From: Arthrobacter saudimassiliensis
GTDB taxonomy: Bacteria; Actinomycetota; Actinomycetes; Actinomycetales; Micrococcaceae
Reading direction: 5' to 3'
NCBI GenBank assembly: GCA_900016675.1
Contig: LN483072.1
Span: forward strand, 620,001 to 684,000
Length of the DNA: 64,000 bases
Position 1 is the first letter of the stretch. The number at the start of each line of letters is the position of its first letter. Shown here piece by piece: positions 26,753-35,906 of this stretch. The translations under genes were made by a program, and so were the position numbers. The notes beneath the pieces were generated by a model that worked only from the letters and a program-made list of their open reading frames with translations, made no database searches and had not been told where the DNA came from.

Positions 26753-28318
26753 ATGCGTGTCGAAGAGCTCGCCTCCGACCCCGAGCTGGGCATGACCCTG
26801 AGGGCCGGAATGGGATCCCCGCGCCTGGGCCGGTCCATCACCTGGTGCGCCCCGACCGAGCACATGGATCCCACGCCCTTCCTGAGCGTCAACGCCCTGG
26901 TCCTGACGCAGGGCATGGGGTTGAACATCCGCGACTACCGTACCTGGGCGGCCTACGTCGAGCGGCTGGCCGCGGTCCCGATCGCTGCGCTGGTCTTCGG
27001 GCTGGGCGCCGCGCACCGGCAGCTGCCGGAGGGCCTGGTGAAGGCGTGCGCCGAACATGACCTGCCGCTGCTGGAACTGTGCGCCGACGTTCCGTTTGTG
27101 GTGGTCATGCGGCGGGTTGAGGAACGCCTCGGTGCGGAGCGGTTCAATGAGCTGCGCTCGGGCTGGGAGCTCGCGGATACCTGCGCCCGGATGGCCAGCG
27201 GCGGCGCGTCCCTGGCCGACGTACTGGCTGAAGTGGCCGGGACCGTGGGCGGCAGGGCGAGCATCACCGACAGCGCCGGCTACGAGCTGGTGGCCGCCGG
27301 CGAGCGCGGCGGACGAAGGGGCCGGACGGCGCTGCGGATGCCGAGCACCGAGACGGAGCGCTTCCAGCTGCGGATCGAAGGCGTCGATACGTCCATGCTG
27401 CTGCAGCCCCTGCTGGGGCCGGTGGCCGGGGTCCTGGCGATGCAGCTGAGCTATACCCTCAGCTCGCGGTCGGCTCTGCACTCCTCCGACGCCCTCCGTT
27501 GGTTCGAGCTGCTGCTCGAGGCGTCGCCGCAGAACCGCGGCGAGGTGCGGGCGCGGGCGGCAGGACTGGGGTTCGACGTCGACGCACCGTGGCAGTGCGT
27601 CCAGGTCTCGGCGCCGGAGGGGACGGCCTGGGCCAAGCTCCGATCAGTGGCCTGGCGTATCCGCGCGGCCCTGGACGCCCCCGGCCGCCCGGTCCGCTTC
27701 ATGGAGGAGGAAGGGGGCACGACCATGGTGCTGCAGCATGCGCAGCACCGGCAGCCGCGGGCCCTGGCGGAGCTGCTGGCCGGCTGCGCCCGGGACGTCC
27801 CCGAATTCTCCATCTGCGTCGCCGCCGGCGAGAGCCTGGAGGACCTTCCACTCAGCCTGCTCCTGCTGCGCCGCTCCCAGGCCGGCCCCGGAGTGCACTG
27901 CGCCGGGCAGGCCGACCTGCAGGCCATTGTCCAGGGCCTGCCGGCGGCAGGACTGGAATCCCTGGCCCGCCGGCTGCTGGGGGACGTGCTCCTGCCGTCC
28001 AACGCGGCCCTGCTGCAGACGCTGCGCTCCTATCTCAGGAACAGCGGCAACACGGGACGGACCTGCGGTGAGCTGTTCATTCACCGCAACACCCTCGCCT
28101 ACCGGCTGCGCCGCCTCAGGGAACTCCTGGGGGTGGACCTGGAGGACGGAGAGGTCCGGGCCACCTGCCTGCTCGCGCTGTCGGTGGTGGGAGCAGCCGG
28201 CGGGCATGGCGCAGCGGTACGGCCTAGCCCGGGTTCGCCGGGAGGAACCACCGGACCCGCGGCGGTTCCGTCAGGTGCTGCTCCGCCTGCTGGATCAGTG
28301 CCCGGTCCTCGCCGGTGA
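26753..28318 (+). CDS. PucR-family transcriptional regulator
   Basis: This 521-residue regulator begins with a PucR-type sensory domain (MRVEELASDPELGMTLRAGM, FLSVNALVLTQGMGLNIRDY). The C-terminal helix-turn-helix of the HTH_30 type is LRSYLRNSGNTGRTCGELF with RNTLAYRLRRLRELLGVDLE. PucR proteins commonly activate or repress nearby purine, ureide or amino-acid catabolic genes. It is divergent from the pxp operon and is its likely regulator. The frame is open further upstream, but the ATG behind AGGAGG and GAGGG is chosen. The last 45 residues, low in complexity, overlap the converging MFS gene by 95 bp. Confidence 0.88.
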   Translation: MRVEELASDPELGMTLRAGMGSPRLGRSITWCAPTEHMDPTPFLSVNALVLTQGMGLNIRDYRTWAAYVERLAAVPIAALVFGLGAAHRQLPEGLVKACAEHDLPLLELCADVPFVVVMRRVEERLGAERFNELRSGWELADTCARMASGGASLADVLAEVAGTVGGRASITDSAGYELVAAGERGGRRGRTALRMPSTETERFQLRIEGVDTSMLLQPLLGPVAGVLAMQLSYTLSSRSALHSSDALRWFELLLEASPQNRGEVRARAAGLGFDVDAPWQCVQVSAPEGTAWAKLRSVAWRIRAALDAPGRPVRFMEEEGGTTMVLQHAQHRQPRALAELLAGCARDVPEFSICVAAGESLEDLPLSLLLLRRSQAGPGVHCAGQADLQAIVQGLPAAGLESLARRLLGDVLLPSNAALLQTLRSYLRNSGNTGRTCGELFIHRNTLAYRLRRLRELLGVDLEDGEVRATCLLALSVVGAAGGHGAAVRPSPGSPGGTTGPAAVPSGAAPPAGSVPGPRR

Positions 28319-29792
28319 TCCGCTGGTGCTCCTGGCGCAGGTACTGGCGCCACGTGGGCACCTCGTAAATCTCCCGGAACTGTTCCGCGTCCGTCACCGA
28401 GCGCACCAGCTCCCATCCGGTCGCTCCGGTCCGGAGGCGGACCAGGCGAACCTCCTGCATGGCTTCGGTGAAGGCCTCCAGCTCCCCCTCCGCCACCTCA
28501 TAGGCCACCAGCAGGGTCACCGGGCCGGCGTCCGGCCGGGGAGCAGCGTCTTCGTCGAGGTCCAGGTCGAGCTCCGGCTCCGGCACCGAGCGGTCCAGCC
28601 GCCCGGTGCCGGGCAGCAGCGGCAGCACCAGGACGCTCGCACCGGCCAGGAGCAGGAGGACGGCGGTGAAGGTCAGCACGGCCGAATACCCGTACCGCGT
28701 GGCCGCTGAGCCCCAGAACAGGGCCGCCAGGCCCTGGCTGCCGCTGTTGACCATGAGATAGACGGCCAGCCCGCGGGCCCGCACCCACTCCGGAAGGGTC
28801 AGCTGCATCGCGGCGTTAAGGGTGGAGAAGGTGCTGATCCAGGCCAGGCCTCCGACGAGCAGCAGCAGCCCCAGGGGCACCGGGGGCAGGTGCCCGGCTC
28901 CCCACGCGGCGGCGCCGAACACGCCGGCCGCCGCTCCCAGGACCAGGCTGTCCGGCAGCTTCCGGATCCGTGGCAGCAGCACCACCCCCGCCACCGCGCC
29001 GGCCCCCAGGCAGCCCAGCAGCAGCCCGTAGCCGGTGGACCCGAGCCGAAGGTGGCCGTCCACCGCCACCGGCAGCAGGGCATAGAGCGAGCTGGCCGGC
29101 ACCATGAACAGGACCACCCGCAGCAGGATCCGCCGGATGCGGGGAGCTGCCCGGATGTACCGCAGCCCTGCCGCGAACGCTTCACCGAGCCGCTCGCGTT
29201 CCTCCTCCAGGGGCGGGGACCGCCAGGCATAAATGGCGGCGGCGGTGCCGACGAACGAGAGCGTGTTGAGCCCGAAGACGAAGGCGGGGCCGGCCAGGGA
29301 GACCAGGACGCCGGCGACCGCCGGCCCCACCGCACGGGCCGCGTTCATCGCCGCGCTGCCCAGCGCCGAAGCGGCCTGGATCTCGCGCCGCGGCACCAGC
29401 GAGGGGATGATGGCCTGCCACGCCGGTGAGCTGATCGCCATCCCGCAGCCGATGAGGAACGTGTAGAGCAGCAGGCTGTCCGGCGCCATCCGCCCGAGGG
29501 CGGTCAGCACGGTCAGGATCCCGGCCGCCGCCGCGGCGAACAGGTTGGCGCCGAGGACCAGCAGCCGGCGGTCGAACGCGTCCGCCAGGACGCCGGCCAC
29601 CAGGCCGAGCAGCAGCGCAGGAAACAGGTTCGCCGTCTGCACCAGGGAGATCAGGGCGGGATTGGCTCCGGATTCGACCAGGAACCACTGCGCGCCCACG
29701 GTCTGCATCCAGGTTCCGATGTTCGAGCCCAGCTGCGCGAGCCAGAGGACCAGGAACATCCGCCGCCGCAGCGGCGCCCAGGGTGACTCCAT
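28224..29792 (-). CDS. MFS transporter with C-terminal ABM-like domain
   Basis: This 522-residue MFS_3-type exporter opens with MFLVLWLAQLGSNIGTWMQT and has about twelve membrane segments up to residue 410. The extra C-terminal 100 residues (VTLLVAYEVAEGELEAFTEA, REIYEVPTWRQYLRQEHQRI) resemble the antibiotic-biosynthesis-monooxygenase-like tail found in a subset of MFS_3 proteins. The substrate is unknown. It follows the CHAD gene after 33 nt and is probably cotranscribed. Its 3' end overlaps the opposing pucR gene. Confidence 0.86.
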   Translation of the reverse strand: MESPWAPLRRRMFLVLWLAQLGSNIGTWMQTVGAQWFLVESGANPALISLVQTANLFPALLLGLVAGVLADAFDRRLLVLGANLFAAAAAGILTVLTALGRMAPDSLLLYTFLIGCGMAISSPAWQAIIPSLVPRREIQAASALGSAAMNAARAVGPAVAGVLVSLAGPAFVFGLNTLSFVGTAAAIYAWRSPPLEEERERLGEAFAAGLRYIRAAPRIRRILLRVVLFMVPASSLYALLPVAVDGHLRLGSTGYGLLLGCLGAGAVAGVVLLPRIRKLPDSLVLGAAAGVFGAAAWGAGHLPPVPLGLLLLVGGLAWISTFSTLNAAMQLTLPEWVRARGLAVYLMVNSGSQGLAALFWGSAATRYGYSAVLTFTAVLLLLAGASVLVLPLLPGTGRLDRSVPEPELDLDLDEDAAPRPDAGPVTLLVAYEVAEGELEAFTEAMQEVRLVRLRTGATGWELVRSVTDAEQFREIYEVPTWRQYLRQEHQRITGEDRALIQQAEQHLTEPPRVRWFLPANPG

Positions 29793-29825
29793 CTCCGATG
29801 CTCCCTCCGGAGGGCGGAAGGCGGC

Positions 29826-30830
29826 TCAGCGCACCTTCGGAAAATCGGCCCAGGCCGCCTCGAACTCCCGCCTGGCCGCGGCGGCCCGCTGCTGCTCGAT
29901 CGCGTGCAGCCGGCCGAAGGTGAAGGCGTTGACGCCGCTGCGGGCCCCGGACGCGCCGAAGGTGCGCAGGTATCCTGCCGCGACCACCGCGTCCTGGTGC
30001 TCGCCCAGGATCTTCTGCAGCCGTTCGGCGGCGGCAGCCACCTTGCCCGCCGGCCCGGGGTCGACGCCGGCCCACACCTCCGCCGAATAGCGCAGCCGTT
30101 TGGCGGCCTTGCGGGCCGTGTGAAGTGCCTCCTCGCCGTCTCCGTGGGCCGGCCCGCTGCCGGTCCCGTCTCGGGCCGGTGCCGCCGCCAGGGCCGCCTT
30201 CACATGGCGCTTCAGCCGGCGGCGCTGCCGGCGCACGACGTCGCGGCCGCCCCGGCCGGCAGGGCCGGCGGCCGCAGCCTGCCGCTGCGGCCCGCGGAGC
30301 AGGTTCTCCAGGTCCTGCAGCAGCTGCCCGTACCGCTGCCCGGCAAGCAGCTCCAGCAGCTGTGCCCTGGCCGCCGCCTGCTCGGCCAGCAGCTCCTCAT
30401 CGATCCGCCGGGCGGTGCCGCCCACCACCAGCTCGGGTGCCTGGGCCGAGAGCAGCGCCCGGAACCGGCCGTGCATCACCTGCGGATCCCGCACCTGCCC
30501 CAGGGCACCGGCTATCCAGCGCAGTTCCCCGCGCAGCCGCAGCGCGGGCTGCTCGGCGAGGACGGACCCGTAGCCGGCCAGCGCCGACCGCATCCGCCGG
30601 GTGGCAACGCGCATCTTATGCACGGCGTCGTCCTCCCCGGCCCGCACCCGGGGGTCCTGGCTGAGCAGCTCCCGGTACTGCCGGCGCAGGTAGTCGAGCA
30701 GCAGGTCGCCGAGCTGCTGCGGCCCGTCGGCAGCCGGCAGGGCAGCGGAGCGCGCGGTGAGAACCTGGACGGCGGAAGCGGCGTGGTTCTCCGAAGGGGG
30801 GCCTGCGGCGGCGCGGGAAGCGGAAACCAT
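29826..30830 (-). CDS. CHAD domain protein
   Basis: This 334-residue helical protein consists of a CHAD domain with the conserved basic histidine motifs VHKMRVATRRMRSAL near residue 70 and LHTARKAAKRLRYSAE in the second half. CHAD proteins bind inorganic polyphosphate and are often next to CYTH-type triphosphatases. No CYTH gene lies in the window, so this one is an orphan. It is Ala- and Arg-rich throughout. It is the first gene of a likely pair with the ABM-tailed MFS transporter. Polyphosphate granule association is expected from the family, not shown here. Confidence 0.9.
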   Translation of the reverse strand: MVSASRAAAGPPSENHAASAVQVLTARSAALPAADGPQQLGDLLLDYLRRQYRELLSQDPRVRAGEDDAVHKMRVATRRMRSALAGYGSVLAEQPALRLRGELRWIAGALGQVRDPQVMHGRFRALLSAQAPELVVGGTARRIDEELLAEQAAARAQLLELLAGQRYGQLLQDLENLLRGPQRQAAAAGPAGRGGRDVVRRQRRRLKRHVKAALAAAPARDGTGSGPAHGDGEEALHTARKAAKRLRYSAEVWAGVDPGPAGKVAAAAERLQKILGEHQDAVVAAGYLRTFGASGARSGVNAFTFGRLHAIEQQRAAAARREFEAAWADFPKVR

Positions 30831-30991
30831 GGCTCAGTATAGGGCGGCGGATCGCGGCCACGGCAGGACCCGACGGCAGGTCCGCCGGCCAGCCGCTGAA
30901 CTGCGGCCCCGCCCTGTTCGCCCGGCGGCCGGTGCCGGTAGCATCGGCCCGTCCGCGCCGTCGATGCCGGCACTGCCGGGGAAGGAACGCC

Positions 30992-31978
30992 GTGAGCCCC
31001 ATGCAGTACGTGAAGCTCGGTGCCTCCGGCGCCGCCGTCTCCGCTCTGGGCCTTGGCTGCCTCAGCTTTGGGGACCCGGACCGGGGCAGCCATTCCTGGA
31101 CGCTGCGGGAGGATGCCGCCTCCGCCGTCATCCGCGCAGCGCTTGAGGCGGGCATCAACTTCTTCGACACCGCCAACGTCTATTCCGCGGGCGACAGCGA
31201 ACGCATCCTGGGCACCGTGCTGAACCGCCATGCCCGGCGTGAGGAGGTAGTGGTCGCGACCAAGGTGCACGGCCAGATGGCCCCCGGTCCCAACGGGTGG
31301 GGCCTGTCCCGCAAGCACATCCGCTGGCAGGTGGAACAAAGCCTGAAGCGTCTGGGCACCGACTACATCGACCTGTACCAGGTCCACCGCTGGGACGACA
31401 CCACGCCGCTGGAGGAAACCCTGGAGGCCCTCGATTCGCTGGTCCGGGACGGGCTGGTCCTCTACCTGGGCGCCTCAAGCATGCACGCCTGGCAGTTCGG
31501 CAAGGCCCTGTGCCTGCAGCGCCAGTACGGGTGGGCTCCCTTCGTCACCATGCAGGACCACTACAACCTCATCTACCGCGAAGAGGAACGGGAAATGTTC
31601 CCGCTCCTGGCCGACGCCGGCGTCGGCGCCCTGCCCTACTGCACCCTGGCCTGCGGCCGGCTGGCCCGGGATCCGGACGCCGAGACGCCGCGGCGGCGCC
31701 GGGACGAGCGCGCCGAGATGCTGTACCGGCAGGCCGGGGCCGCGGATCGGCGGATCTGTGCGGCCGTCGCCGAGGTCGCCGCCGAACTCGGCGCCTCCCG
31801 CGCCCAGGTGGCCCTGGCCTGGGTGCTGGCCAACCCCCTGGTCACCGCCCCGCTGATCGGCGTGACCTCCGTGGCCCAGCTGACGGAGGACCTCGGGGCC
31901 CTGGACCTGGTGCTGGACGACGACCAGCTGCGCCGGCTCGGGGAAGGCTACGTGCCGCACGCCGTCGTCGGGCTGTGA
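30992..31978 (+). CDS. Aldo/keto reductase
   Basis: This 328-residue NADPH-dependent TIM-barrel oxidoreductase has the catalytic tetrad Asp59, Tyr64, Lys91 and His132, within NFFDTANVYS, VATKVHG and YQVHRWD. The N-terminal YVKLGASGAAVSALGLGCLS and the C-terminal PLIGVTSVAQL segments place it in the voltage-gated channel beta subunit/YajO-like group of AKR proteins. Its carbonyl substrate is unknown. GTG preceded by GAAGGAAC is chosen over an ATG three codons later. It is divergent from the CHAD gene. Confidence 0.92.
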   Translation: MSPMQYVKLGASGAAVSALGLGCLSFGDPDRGSHSWTLREDAASAVIRAALEAGINFFDTANVYSAGDSERILGTVLNRHARREEVVVATKVHGQMAPGPNGWGLSRKHIRWQVEQSLKRLGTDYIDLYQVHRWDDTTPLEETLEALDSLVRDGLVLYLGASSMHAWQFGKALCLQRQYGWAPFVTMQDHYNLIYREEEREMFPLLADAGVGALPYCTLACGRLARDPDAETPRRRRDERAEMLYRQAGAADRRICAAVAEVAAELGASRAQVALAWVLANPLVTAPLIGVTSVAQLTEDLGALDLVLDDDQLRRLGEGYVPHAVVGL

Positions 31979-32101
31979 CCGGGACCGATGGGCGGGCCGC
32001 CGGCCGTTCGGGCGGTAGGGTGGAAGCTCCTTGCCCCGGCGCCGTCGACGGGGCGATGCTTAGCGGTGATCCGTTCCCGCCGAACCGTCTGAAAGGTGCC
32101 G

Positions 32102-32473
32102 ATGACCGTCCTTGTGCTGTGGCTGCTGCAGCTGGTGCTGGCCATCCTGTTCGCCGGGCTCGGCCTCATGAAACTGGTCCAGCCCTATCGGCGGCTGACC
32201 CGCAGTCTGCGCTGGCCGGCGGATTTCACTCCCGCCACGGTCAAGGTGATCGGCGGAGCGGAGCTGCTGGGCGCCGTCGGGCTGATCCTTCCGGTGGCGG
32301 TGGACCGGTATGAGGTGCTCACCCCGGTGGCGGCCCTGGCCCTGGCCGTGCTGATGGCGCTCGCCATCAGGGTGCATGTGCGCCGCCGCGAAAGGAACAT
32401 GGTCACCCTGCCGGCCATCCTGCTGGGCCTGAACCTGCTGGTTGCCGCGGGGCGGTTCGCGGAGTACCTGTGA
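32102..32473 (+). CDS. DoxX-like membrane protein
   Basis: This 123-residue protein has four hydrophobic segments. It opens with ILFAGLGLMKLVQPYRRLTR and contains KVIGGAELLGAVGLILP, typical of the DoxX_2 family, small integral membrane proteins of uncertain function. The ATG has AAAGG five nt upstream. Its stop overlaps the GTG start of the coiled-coil gene by 4 nt, so translation is coupled. It lies 123 nt after the aldo/keto reductase. Confidence 0.85.
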   Translation: MTVLVLWLLQLVLAILFAGLGLMKLVQPYRRLTRSLRWPADFTPATVKVIGGAELLGAVGLILPVAVDRYEVLTPVAALALAVLMALAIRVHVRRRERNMVTLPAILLGLNLLVAAGRFAEYL

Positions 32474-33441
32474 GCGAGGCCGCCGATGCCGCCGCGGAGG
32501 GACCCCTGGCCGAAGCGGTGGCCGAACTCTACGCCCTGCTTCCGGGCGACTTCACCGCGGCGCGCAACGCACGGGCGGCCGCGGCGGGCCGGAACGGGGA
32601 GAAGGACCTGGCGCAGCGCATCAAGGCGCTGTCCAAACCCTCCGCCGCCGCCTGGCTGGTCAATATGCTGACCCGGCACCGGCGGGAGGAGCTCGATTCG
32701 GTGCTTGAACTGGGCGCCGCGCTGCGCGAGGCGCAGGAGGACCTGGATCCGCGCGAGATGCGCCGGCTGAGCACCGAGCGCCAGCGGCTGCTGCGGGCCA
32801 TGGCCCGGGATGCGCAGCAGCTGGCCGCCGAACTGGGCCAGCAGGTCAGCAACACCGTGGCCGGGGAGGCGGAGCAGACGCTGTGGGCGGCGATGACGGA
32901 CGCCGACGCAGCCGCAGTGGTGGCGTCCGGCCAGCTGGTCCGGCCCCTGACGGCCAGCGGCTGGGGCAGCGTGGAGGTCGACGGCGCCGTGGCCGTGCCT
33001 GGCCTGGTGCAGGCCGCCGGCGCTCCGGCCGGAAAGCGCTCCCGCACCGCCCCGGCCAAGCGACCGTCGCGGCAGGAGAAAGCGAGCGCCCGAAGCGCCG
33101 AGGAAAAGCGCCGGCGGGCCGAGCAGGCCCGTGCCCTGCGCGCGGCGAAGGCCGAGCTGGCGGACGCGGAGCAGCAGGCCGGCCGCGCGGAGGAGGAATT
33201 CTCGTCGCTGCAGGCCGATGTCGACGCGCTGGGCGCGGAGCGTGACGCCGTGTCCGATGACCTGGAGGACCTGAGGGAACAGCTGCGCCGGCTGGAGCAG
33301 GAGCTCGCCGGCCTGGACCGCCGCGCCGGCACCCTGGAACGGCGGCGGGACACGGCGCGGCGGGCGGCCCGTGCGGCCGGCCGGGCGGTGGACCGCGCCC
33401 GGCAGCGCGTCGAGGAGCTCGACGACGGGGCGGACGGCTAG
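32470..33441 (+). CDS. Hypothetical coiled-coil protein
   Basis: This 323-residue protein of no recognised family has an N-terminal helical region, including DFTAARNARAAAAG and ALSKPSAAAWLVNMLTRH, a basic linker around residue 200, and a long predicted coiled coil over about the last 120 residues, with many Glu, Arg, Ala and Gln heptads. It has no signal peptide or membrane segment, so it is probably cytosolic. The GTG start overlaps the stop of the DoxX-like gene. I recall similar proteins as actinobacterial hypotheticals, but their function is unknown. Confidence 0.75.
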   Translation: MSEAADAAAEGPLAEAVAELYALLPGDFTAARNARAAAAGRNGEKDLAQRIKALSKPSAAAWLVNMLTRHRREELDSVLELGAALREAQEDLDPREMRRLSTERQRLLRAMARDAQQLAAELGQQVSNTVAGEAEQTLWAAMTDADAAAVVASGQLVRPLTASGWGSVEVDGAVAVPGLVQAAGAPAGKRSRTAPAKRPSRQEKASARSAEEKRRRAEQARALRAAKAELADAEQQAGRAEEEFSSLQADVDALGAERDAVSDDLEDLREQLRRLEQELAGLDRRAGTLERRRDTARRAARAAGRAVDRARQRVEELDDGADG

Positions 33442-33457
33442 CCCGCCGCCGCTGCCT

Positions 33458-34510
33458 TCAGGCCCGCATGGCCTCGGCAGGCTGCCGCAGCGCCCCCAGC
33501 CGGCTGCGGATCCGGGCCAGGTCCGTGGGATGCCCGGCGCCCGGCGCGTCGTCGCCCAGATCGGGCAGCCCCAGCAGGTCCAGCCGGCAGCCGGCGTCGT
33601 AGAGCACATCGACCAGGTTCCCGAAGCGCTTCCACCCGTCGGGGTTGTCGGTGCGTGCCGACGGAACGTCGTCGAGCACCCAGTGCCGGTACTGCCCGGC
33701 CAGCAGCAGGTAGTCCGAGGGCGCTGACGGGGCCAGGCAGAGGTCCTCGAAGCGAAACCACAGCTGGTCCCCGGCGCGCTGCGCTTCGAGTGCCCGGGTG
33801 CCGGGGCGCAGCGTGGCGTGTTCCGCAGCGGAGGGCCGCGCCAGGCCGGCCGCCTCCAGCGCGCCGGCGTCCGGCTCGGGCAGGTGCCAGCCGGCGGCGA
33901 AGCCCGTCCTGCGCACGGTCGGCAGGGTGCGGTAGTCCGTGCCGGCGTCGAGCGCCACGACCTCCAGATCTGCGGTCAGTGCCCGGATCGCCGGCTCCAT
34001 CAGGTGGTGGAACAGCGGATCCGGGAGCAGGTCCTGCGGCGGATAGTTGGAGGTGGCAAGCAGGGTGATCCGCCGGGCCCGCAGCTGCTCCAACAGCCGG
34101 GTCACGAACATGCCGTCCGCGGGATCGCCGACGTGGAACTCATCGAAGCACAGCACCCGGACCTCCCCGAGCAGCTCGTCAAGGGCCTGGGCGAACGCCG
34201 ACCGCTCCGCGGTCCGGCCGGCTGCGGTCCGGGCGGCAAACACCTTCGCGTGCAGGTCCCGGAAAAAGGCGTGGAAGTGGACGCGCCGTGCCGCCGGGCC
34301 TGCGCCTGCTTCGGCCGCCGCTTCGATGACGGCTGCCGCCAGCCAGCTCTTGCCCCGGCCCGGCGGGCCCCAGACGTACAGGCCCCTGCCGCCCGGGGCG
34401 AGGGCGTCGAGCATCCGGTCAAGCAGGTGGAGCTGGCCGTCGTCGAGCACCAGGGCCTCGCGCCCGGCCCGCTCGAGGATCGTCCGCCGCAGCTGTGCCT
34501 TTGTTGCCAT
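33458..34510 (-). CDS. zapE: ZapE/AFG1-family ATPase
   Basis: This 350-residue AAA-like P-loop ATPase has Walker A GPPGRGKS at 48-55 and Walker B in VRVLCFDEFHVGDPADGMF. The family motifs VHFHAFFRDLH and TLLATSNYPPQDLLPDPLFH identify AFG1/ZapE. In E. coli ZapE acts at the division ring under stress; in mitochondria AFG1 takes part in protein quality control. The actinobacterial role is not established. It is convergent with the coiled-coil gene and divergent from the DUF1540 gene. Confidence 0.9.
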   Translation of the reverse strand: MATKAQLRRTILERAGREALVLDDGQLHLLDRMLDALAPGGRGLYVWGPPGRGKSWLAAAVIEAAAEAGAGPAARRVHFHAFFRDLHAKVFAARTAAGRTAERSAFAQALDELLGEVRVLCFDEFHVGDPADGMFVTRLLEQLRARRITLLATSNYPPQDLLPDPLFHHLMEPAIRALTADLEVVALDAGTDYRTLPTVRRTGFAAGWHLPEPDAGALEAAGLARPSAAEHATLRPGTRALEAQRAGDQLWFRFEDLCLAPSAPSDYLLLAGQYRHWVLDDVPSARTDNPDGWKRFGNLVDVLYDAGCRLDLLGLPDLGDDAPGAGHPTDLARIRSRLGALRQPAEAMRA

Positions 34511-34686
34511 GTTCCAGTTCTAGCCCGGCCCGGACCGCCGGGCCAAAGCGGGCGGATGCGGGGGCCGGCGAATACGCACCGCAAATTCGACCTATTTAAT
34601 GCGTGCCGCCGGTGATAGCTTGGCCGAAGGGGACCTTGGAACCGGGGACCAGACCCGGCTCCACCACTGCGGATCCGGGAGGACTC

Positions 34687-34980
34687 ATGACCGACCATCT
34701 CGCCAATGTCAGCACCTGCGCGGTGCACGACTGTTCCTTCAACCACCACGATGACTGCACGGCGTACGCCATTACGGTCAGCGGCGCCAGGGACCACGCA
34801 AGCTGCGCGACCTTCATCGACACCTCCCAGAGCGGCGGGCTGCCCAAGGTCCTCGCCCATGTGGGTGCCTGCCAGCGCTCCGAGTGCCGGTTCAACGACC
34901 ACCTGATGTGCGACGCCCAAGGCGTCCGGGTGGGCCCCGGAGCGGAAAAGGCGGACTGCCTGACCTACCAGCCCCGGTGA
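34687..34980 (+). CDS. Tandem DUF1540 cysteine-repeat protein
   Basis: This 97-residue protein carries two DUF1540 units. The cysteines are 11, 16, 24 and 40 in the first and 62, 67, 75 and 91 in the second, with identical spacing (4, 7 and 15 residues between), suggesting two equivalent metal sites, probably zinc. The function of the family is unknown. An AT-rich patch (CTATTTAATG) upstream may be its promoter, and CGGGAGGACTC gives a good ribosome site. The stop overlaps the GTG of the HNH gene by 4 nt, so the two proteins are made together. Confidence 0.85.
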   Translation: MTDHLANVSTCAVHDCSFNHHDDCTAYAITVSGARDHASCATFIDTSQSGGLPKVLAHVGACQRSECRFNDHLMCDAQGVRVGPGAEKADCLTYQPR

Positions 34981-35831
34981 GCCCCGCACGTCCCGACGCC
35001 GTCCTGCTCGCCTGGGATCCCGAACTGCACGACAGGTGGGCCGGCGGGCATCGGACGGCGGCCGAGGCCGCTGCCGTCCGCGGACGGGCGCTGGGGTACT
35101 GGCCGGTGGGGCGGCGGCGCAACCTGGCGCCGGGAACCGAGGCGTGGTTCCTGATCCGCGGCACCCGTCCCGGCATCATCGGCCACGGCGCGACCATGGC
35201 GATGCCGGCGGTGGATGAGACCGGGCAGTGGTTTGTCACGGTCACCGCCGACGCCCTGCTCCCGGCCGGGGACCAGCTGCCCCTGGAGCAGGTGCTCCGG
35301 GAAACGGGCTGGCAGCAGCCCCCGCCCTCGGGTGCCGCGGTCCAGGCCGCCGACGTCGCGGTCCTGAGGCGCCTGTGGCAGGCCCACCTGCCGTTCCGGC
35401 TGCTGCCGGATCCGCTCCTCGCCGTCCCCGGCAGCCGCCCGCCGGCCGCGCTGCGACACGCGGCCGTGGACCGCTGGGAACATGATCCCGAGCTGCGGCG
35501 GCTCTGCCTCGGCTACCACGGCACCGGCTGCGCCGCGTGCGGGTTTTCCTTCGAGGCCACCTACGGGCCGCTGGCCGGCGGCTATATCCAGGTGCACCGG
35601 CTCGATCCGGGCGAGGGCGCGCCGGATCCGGTCTCCGGCCTCGTTCCGCTGTGCCCGAACTGCCATGCCGTGGCCCATCTGGCCCGGCCGGACGCGCTGA
35701 GCCCGGCCGAGCTGCGCCGGCTGATCGCCGAGCACGGGCATCTGCCCGGCCAGACGCTCGATGACGGGCAGCTGGCGGCCCGCGAGTTTGCCGGCAGGCT
35801 GCTGCAGGCGGACGGGGAGGCAGCGCCGTAA
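34977..35831 (+). CDS. HNH endonuclease-domain protein
   Basis: This 284-residue protein has a C-terminal HNH nuclease domain. A CxxC pair (CAACGFSFE) is followed by YIQVHRLDP with the general-base His, then LVPLCPNCHAVAH with the second CxxC, the Asn and the metal His. This is the McrA-like arrangement with a structural zinc. The N-terminal 150 residues (LLAWDPELHDRW, WFLIRGTRPGIIGHGATM) contain a beta-rich module that recalls EVE/ASCH-type modified-base readers; that is only a resemblance. It is coupled by a GTGA overlap to the DUF1540 gene. A restriction-like role is possible. Confidence 0.83.
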   Translation: MSPARPDAVLLAWDPELHDRWAGGHRTAAEAAAVRGRALGYWPVGRRRNLAPGTEAWFLIRGTRPGIIGHGATMAMPAVDETGQWFVTVTADALLPAGDQLPLEQVLRETGWQQPPPSGAAVQAADVAVLRRLWQAHLPFRLLPDPLLAVPGSRPPAALRHAAVDRWEHDPELRRLCLGYHGTGCAACGFSFEATYGPLAGGYIQVHRLDPGEGAPDPVSGLVPLCPNCHAVAHLARPDALSPAELRRLIAEHGHLPGQTLDDGQLAAREFAGRLLQADGEAAP

Positions 35832-35906
35832 CACGGGGCGGGGTGTGAAAGACTTCCTCCCGTTGCCCGGCGCTGCGCCGGCGGGGTGGAAAGGAACGAT
35901 CTTCCG

